Source of the DNA: an uncultured Caryophanales bacterium
GTDB lineage: Bacteria; Bacillota_I; Bacilli_A; RFN20; CAG-826
NCBI GenBank assembly: GCA_947165725.1
Contig: CAMVBL010000053.1
Span: 1 to 6,994, forward strand
Length of the DNA stretch: 6,994 nt
Direction of reading: 5' to 3'
A program made the position numbers and the translations under genes. Shown here piece by piece: positions 4,697 to 6,994 of the stretch (position 1 is the first letter of the stretch; every line of letters starts with the position of its first letter). The notes beneath the pieces were generated by a model. That model was not told the origin of the DNA and did no database searches. It was given only the letters and a program-made list of their open reading frames with translations.

Positions 4697-5986
4697 TTAT
4701 AATTCATTTTTTGCTGCTTTTTCTAAACGCTCATTAGCCGCATTTGCCGCTTTATAGATGTCATCAATACTTTCGTTAATGTTATATTTTCCGTTTTCGT
4801 AAAGAATCTTACCATTAATCATTGTCATAATGACATTATCTTTACTGCCAGCATAGACAAGGTTAGTGACGATGTTATTAAGTGGCTGCATGTTTGGTTT
4901 TGATAAATCAATCATGATGATATCCGCGAGTTTATTAACATCTAAAACATCAGCGTCTTTAAGTCCCATTGCTTTAGCGCCATTGACTGTAGCCATCTTT
5001 AAGAATTCAAATGCAGGGATGAATTTTTCATCTTGCGTTTGAAGTCTATTGAAAGATGCTAGAAGATACATTTCTTTAAACATATCTAAACCATTATTAC
5101 TAGCAGGACCATCAGTACCAATCGCAATATTAATGCCCATATTATAGTATTTTGTGATTGGAACAATGCCTGACGCTAATTTAGCATTACTACATGGACA
5201 TGTCACAATTGTTAAATTGTTATCTTTAAAGATTTTGGCTTCTTCATCAGTGAGGTGGACGCAGTGATAACCACCACCACCATAAGCAAATAAGCCGTTT
5301 TCATATAAATATTTAGCAGGAGACATATTGTGTCTTTGGATACATCCTTCTACTTCACCTTTAGTTTCACTAATGTGAGTAAAGAATGGGCTATGAGTCA
5401 TCTCAATTGCTTCTTTTGTTTTAGCAACTCTATTCTCATCAGCGGTATATTCTGAATGTAAACCAACGCAGAATCTAACTAGGCTATCTTTATTTTCATT
5501 GTATTTACGATAATTATTCACTTCTTGTTCTAAAGAAGTCACACCATGTTCATATGTTCCTAAAAGAAGCGAACGAATACCAAAGTCTTCAGCGCTTTTA
5601 GCCATCATTGGAATGAAGAAATAATAATCAAATATCGCAGTGATACCACTTGTTAAATATTCTAGGTAGGCCACTTTATTAAGAGCATAAACATCTTCAG
5701 GAATTAAATGTTCTTCTCTAGGAAGACAAGTATTGAACAACCATTCGTGTTGACGTTCATCATCCGCTTTGCCTCTAAGGAAGACCATTGCACTATGAGC
5801 GTGAGCATTTTTAAAACCAGGCATTAAAAGATTTTTCTTACAATCAATTTCACGGTCAAAAGGACCGTAGCTTTGATAATCATTACCAATGTAGGCAATA
5901 CGGTTATTATTGACCACTAAGCTGCCTTCAATGATTTGATCATTTTTCATTGTCAGGATACGTGCATTTTTTAATAAGATTTTCAT
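4697..5986 (-). CDS. mtaD: MTA/SAH deaminase-type amidohydrolase
   Basis: This 429-residue soluble metal-dependent hydrolase of the amidohydrolase superfamily most resembles 5'-methylthioadenosine/S-adenosylhomocysteine deaminase. Those enzymes convert SAH or MTA to the inosyl form plus ammonia in the methyl cycle. The beta-strand flap domain opens the protein, and the TIM-barrel metal site is complete: H62-x-H64, H204 with the catalytic E207 (in THISE), the HCVHLTDEE segment (H241, H244) and D292 in GTDGPASNN. CPCSNAKLASGI (263-274) corresponds to the substrate-loop motif C/N-P-x-S-N-x-K-L-A-S-G of the family. The length is usual (about 420-440). Related deaminases (guanine deaminase, chlorohydrolases) are possible, so substrate assignment is less sure than the fold. 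The start at 5986 has GCAGGT about 5 nt upstream, and its ATG overlaps the plsC stop (ATGA), so the two are translationally coupled. Confidence 0.85.
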   Translation of the reverse strand: MKILLKNARILTMKNDQIIEGSLVVNNNRIAYIGNDYQSYGPFDREIDCKKNLLMPGFKNAHAHSAMVFLRGKADDERQHEWLFNTCLPREEHLIPEDVYALNKVAYLEYLTSGITAIFDYYFFIPMMAKSAEDFGIRSLLLGTYEHGVTSLEQEVNNYRKYNENKDSLVRFCVGLHSEYTADENRVAKTKEAIEMTHSPFFTHISETKGEVEGCIQRHNMSPAKYLYENGLFAYGGGGYHCVHLTDEEAKIFKDNNLTIVTCPCSNAKLASGIVPITKYYNMGINIAIGTDGPASNNGLDMFKEMYLLASFNRLQTQDEKFIPAFEFLKMATVNGAKAMGLKDADVLDVNKLADIIMIDLSKPNMQPLNNIVTNLVYAGSKDNVIMTMINGKILYENGKYNINESIDDIYKAANAANERLEKAAKNEL

Positions 5987-6660
5987 TTTTTACCTGCCTC
6001 ACACATCTCTTGGAGATGTAACTCATATTCATATAATTCATTAGCGACTTCATTTAGTTTAGTTTGATTCATCACTGGACCAATCTTTTCTTTAACATCA
6101 AATGGTTTACCAATTACTAGTCTAGTCATATGCCAAATACTAGTTCTTTTTTGATGATAAACAGGGATGATTGGTTTACCAGAAAGATAGGCCATTAAAA
6201 CGATACCACCTTTAAAGGCATCAACTTCACCATCTCTTTTAATATGGCCTTCTGGAAATAAACCTAAGACATGTCCATTTGCGACATATTGACTTAAAAA
6301 CTTCATCGTTGATAAAGATGGCTTTTCTCTATCGATTGGATAAGATAAGAAGACATTTTTATATATCCAAGCAGTGAATTTATTCTTAATCAATTCAGTC
6401 ATAAAAACGAAGTGTAATCTTCTTGATAAGAACGCTGTTAGTAGGATAAATGGATCAGAGAAGCCAACATGGTTAGAAGATATGAATGCCCCACCTTTGA
6501 TTCTCTTTTTAGCTTCTGGTCCATCGTAGATCTTTTTGATACGGTACCAAATCATTGTTTGCCAAAAACCAAACCATTTCACTAAATCATAAAGGATGTA
6601 TTTGAATGAAAACAATTTTGCTTTTGGTACTTTTTGCTGCTTGTTTTTCTTTTTGTCCAT
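5983..6660 (-). CDS. plsC: 1-acyl-sn-glycerol-3-phosphate acyltransferase (PlsC family)
   Basis: This 225-residue membrane-associated enzyme transfers a second acyl chain to lysophosphatidic acid to make phosphatidic acid, the precursor of all phospholipids. The catalytic block NHVGFSD (63-69) is the N-H-x4-D motif with H64 and D69; the acyl-acceptor-binding FPEG is at 135-138, and IPVYH (165-169) is the fourth conserved block. A basic N-terminus (MDKKKNKQQK) precedes a hydrophobic, aromatic stretch at about 21-40 suited to membrane association. The length is normal for PlsC. It heads a leftward cluster with mtaD and the zinc-ribbon gene. No clear Shine-Dalgarno precedes the ATG (the upstream bases are AAGTTAAGAT), so the start rests on the Lys-rich N-terminus and the lack of a better candidate. 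A related glycerophosphate or lysophospholipid acyltransferase remains possible. Confidence 0.92.
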   Translation of the reverse strand: MDKKKNKQQKVPKAKLFSFKYILYDLVKWFGFWQTMIWYRIKKIYDGPEAKKRIKGGAFISSNHVGFSDPFILLTAFLSRRLHFVFMTELIKNKFTAWIYKNVFLSYPIDREKPSLSTMKFLSQYVANGHVLGLFPEGHIKRDGEVDAFKGGIVLMAYLSGKPIIPVYHQKRTSIWHMTRLVIGKPFDVKEKIGPVMNQTKLNEVANELYEYELHLQEMCEAGKK

Positions 6661-6669
6661 ATCTTAACT

Positions 6670-6675
6670 TTTATA
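6670..6675 (-). promoter_or_regulatory. Candidate -10 of the plsC cluster
   Basis: On the - strand TATAAA (6675-6670) lies 9 nt before the plsC ATG, predicting a start only about 3 nt upstream of it. The region 6661-6705 is so rich in A and T that other -10-like strings exist and no -35 stands out; this is a tentative call. Confidence 0.3.
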
Positions 6676-6718
6676 TTTTATATAAGAATTTATATATAAT
6701 CAATTATGCTTTCAATAT

Positions 6719-6738
6719 GTATCTTTATTTTAAGATAC
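6719..6738. repeat. 7-bp inverted repeat upstream of the T-box promoter
   Basis: GTATCTT (6719-6725) and AAGATAC (6732-6738) are exact inverted copies around a 6-nt centre. The dyad covers the place where a -35 for the T-box promoter would be expected. No T-run of terminator quality follows. It could be an operator or chance in AT-rich DNA. Confidence 0.35.
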
Positions 6739-6743
6739 TGCTT

Positions 6744-6752
6744 TGATATACT
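6744..6752 (+). promoter_or_regulatory. Extended -10 promoter of the T-box leader
   Basis: TGATATACT (6744-6752) is a TGN-extended -10 (five of six bases of TATAAT) whose predicted start near 6759 coincides with the beginning of T-box stem I. The -35 region (TTTATT around 6724-6729) is weak. Confidence 0.5.
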
Positions 6753-6758
6753 TACTTG

Positions 6759-6994
6759 GTAAAGCGTTGAAGGAAACAAGTACGCTTAATGATGTCTTCT
6801 AGAGAGTGGCCGGTTGCTGCAAGACCATAGACTAGTTAAGGGGAATACATTCTGGAGCTGCTTCCTGAACCATTTAGTAGGGAATGACGGGTTCGCCCGA
6901 AATAGCGAAGTGTCAAAGACACACTAAGGGATAACTTGTGAGAGTTATCTAAATAGAGGTGGTACCACGATTAATCGTCCTCTGTTCCGTTTTT
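6759..6994 (+). promoter_or_regulatory. T-box riboswitch leader, tyrosine (UAC) specifier, cut by right edge
   Basis: This leader senses the charging of a tRNA and controls the gene beyond the window. Stem I carries the loop-E strand AGTA (6779-6782) opposite GAA (6843-6845), then specifier TAC (6846-6848) and the following A6849. The helix above pairs CGCTTAA (6783-6789) with TTAAGGG (6836-6842); the one below pairs GGAA (6772-6775) with TTCT (6850-6853). The distal part has AGAGAG (6801-6806) and GGTTGCTGCAAGACC, typical of stem I. Hairpins CGGG-TTCG-CCCG (6888-6899), GTGTC-AAA-GACAC (6910-6922) and GATAACT/AGTTATC (stem III, 6930-6949) follow. The T-box antiterminator is AGAGG (6955-6959), bulge TGGTACC (6960-6966), the palindrome ACGATTAATCGT (6967-6978), and CCTCT (6979-6983). 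The bulge UGGU pairs with an ACCA tRNA end, fitting tRNA-Tyr with discriminator A. The competing terminator and the gene, probably tyrS, lie past the edge. Confidence 0.93.

Noticed and set aside
6861..6870. TTC (6862-6864) or TGC (6859-6861) as the T-box specifier.
   Set aside because: Only TAC at 6846-6848 has the loop-E partner GAA before it, an A after it, and paired helices on both sides.
1..6994. Recoding of TGA as tryptophan, as in Mycoplasma-type relatives.
   Set aside because: Tryptophans in conserved positions are TGG, and TGA serves as the stop of plsC at 5983-5985.

Overview
The window is a low-GC, gene-dense chromosomal segment that looks like Bacillota, probably an uncultivated gut-type lineage of Bacilli/Erysipelotrichia or a relative of the Mollicutes. 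The evidence is the AT-rich codon use, short intergenic gaps, A/G-rich Shine-Dalgarno sites, extended -10 (TGN-TATAAT-like) promoters, a tRNA gene that encodes its CCA end, and a T-box leader. The genetic code is standard: tryptophan is TGG (for example in the thioredoxin WCGPC motif) and TGA ends the acyltransferase gene. The placement below phylum is inference.

Left part (1-2518): a membrane protein gene, cut by the left edge, runs leftward and is divergent from a rightward cluster. The cluster holds an intramembrane CPBP/Rce1-type protease with an N-terminal zinc ribbon, a TraX-family multi-span membrane protein (stop and start overlap by one base), a thioredoxin and a tRNA-Gly(UCC). The tRNA has its own consensus promoter, and a 12-bp dyad lies directly over that promoter. 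A hairpin with A-tract and T-tract serves as a terminator for both the tRNA and the opposing gene.

Middle (2555-4670): a small PH-like/SHOCT protein (leftward) and the house-cleaning nucleotide pyrophosphatase RdgB/HAM1 (rightward) diverge from one compact promoter region. There the two promoters appear to overlap, and the rdgB transcript seems to begin at its ATG. rdgB then runs tail-to-tail into a zinc-ribbon membrane protein of unknown function, with a 34-nt coding overlap.

Right part (4671-6994): the unknown zinc-ribbon protein is the last of three leftward genes, after a PlsC-type lysophosphatidate acyltransferase and an MTA/SAH deaminase-type amidohydrolase (4-nt ATGA overlap between the first two). 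Divergent from plsC, the right edge holds a T-box riboswitch leader with a readable specifier loop (GAA-UAC-A), so the gene beyond the edge is probably tyrS or another tyrosine-related gene. The window ends after the antiterminator and before the terminator.

No CRISPR array, insertion sequence, phage gene or defence system is visible. The most interesting points are regulatory: overlapping and apparently leaderless promoters, the dyad over the tRNA promoter, and the T-box. The poorly characterised membrane genes come next.
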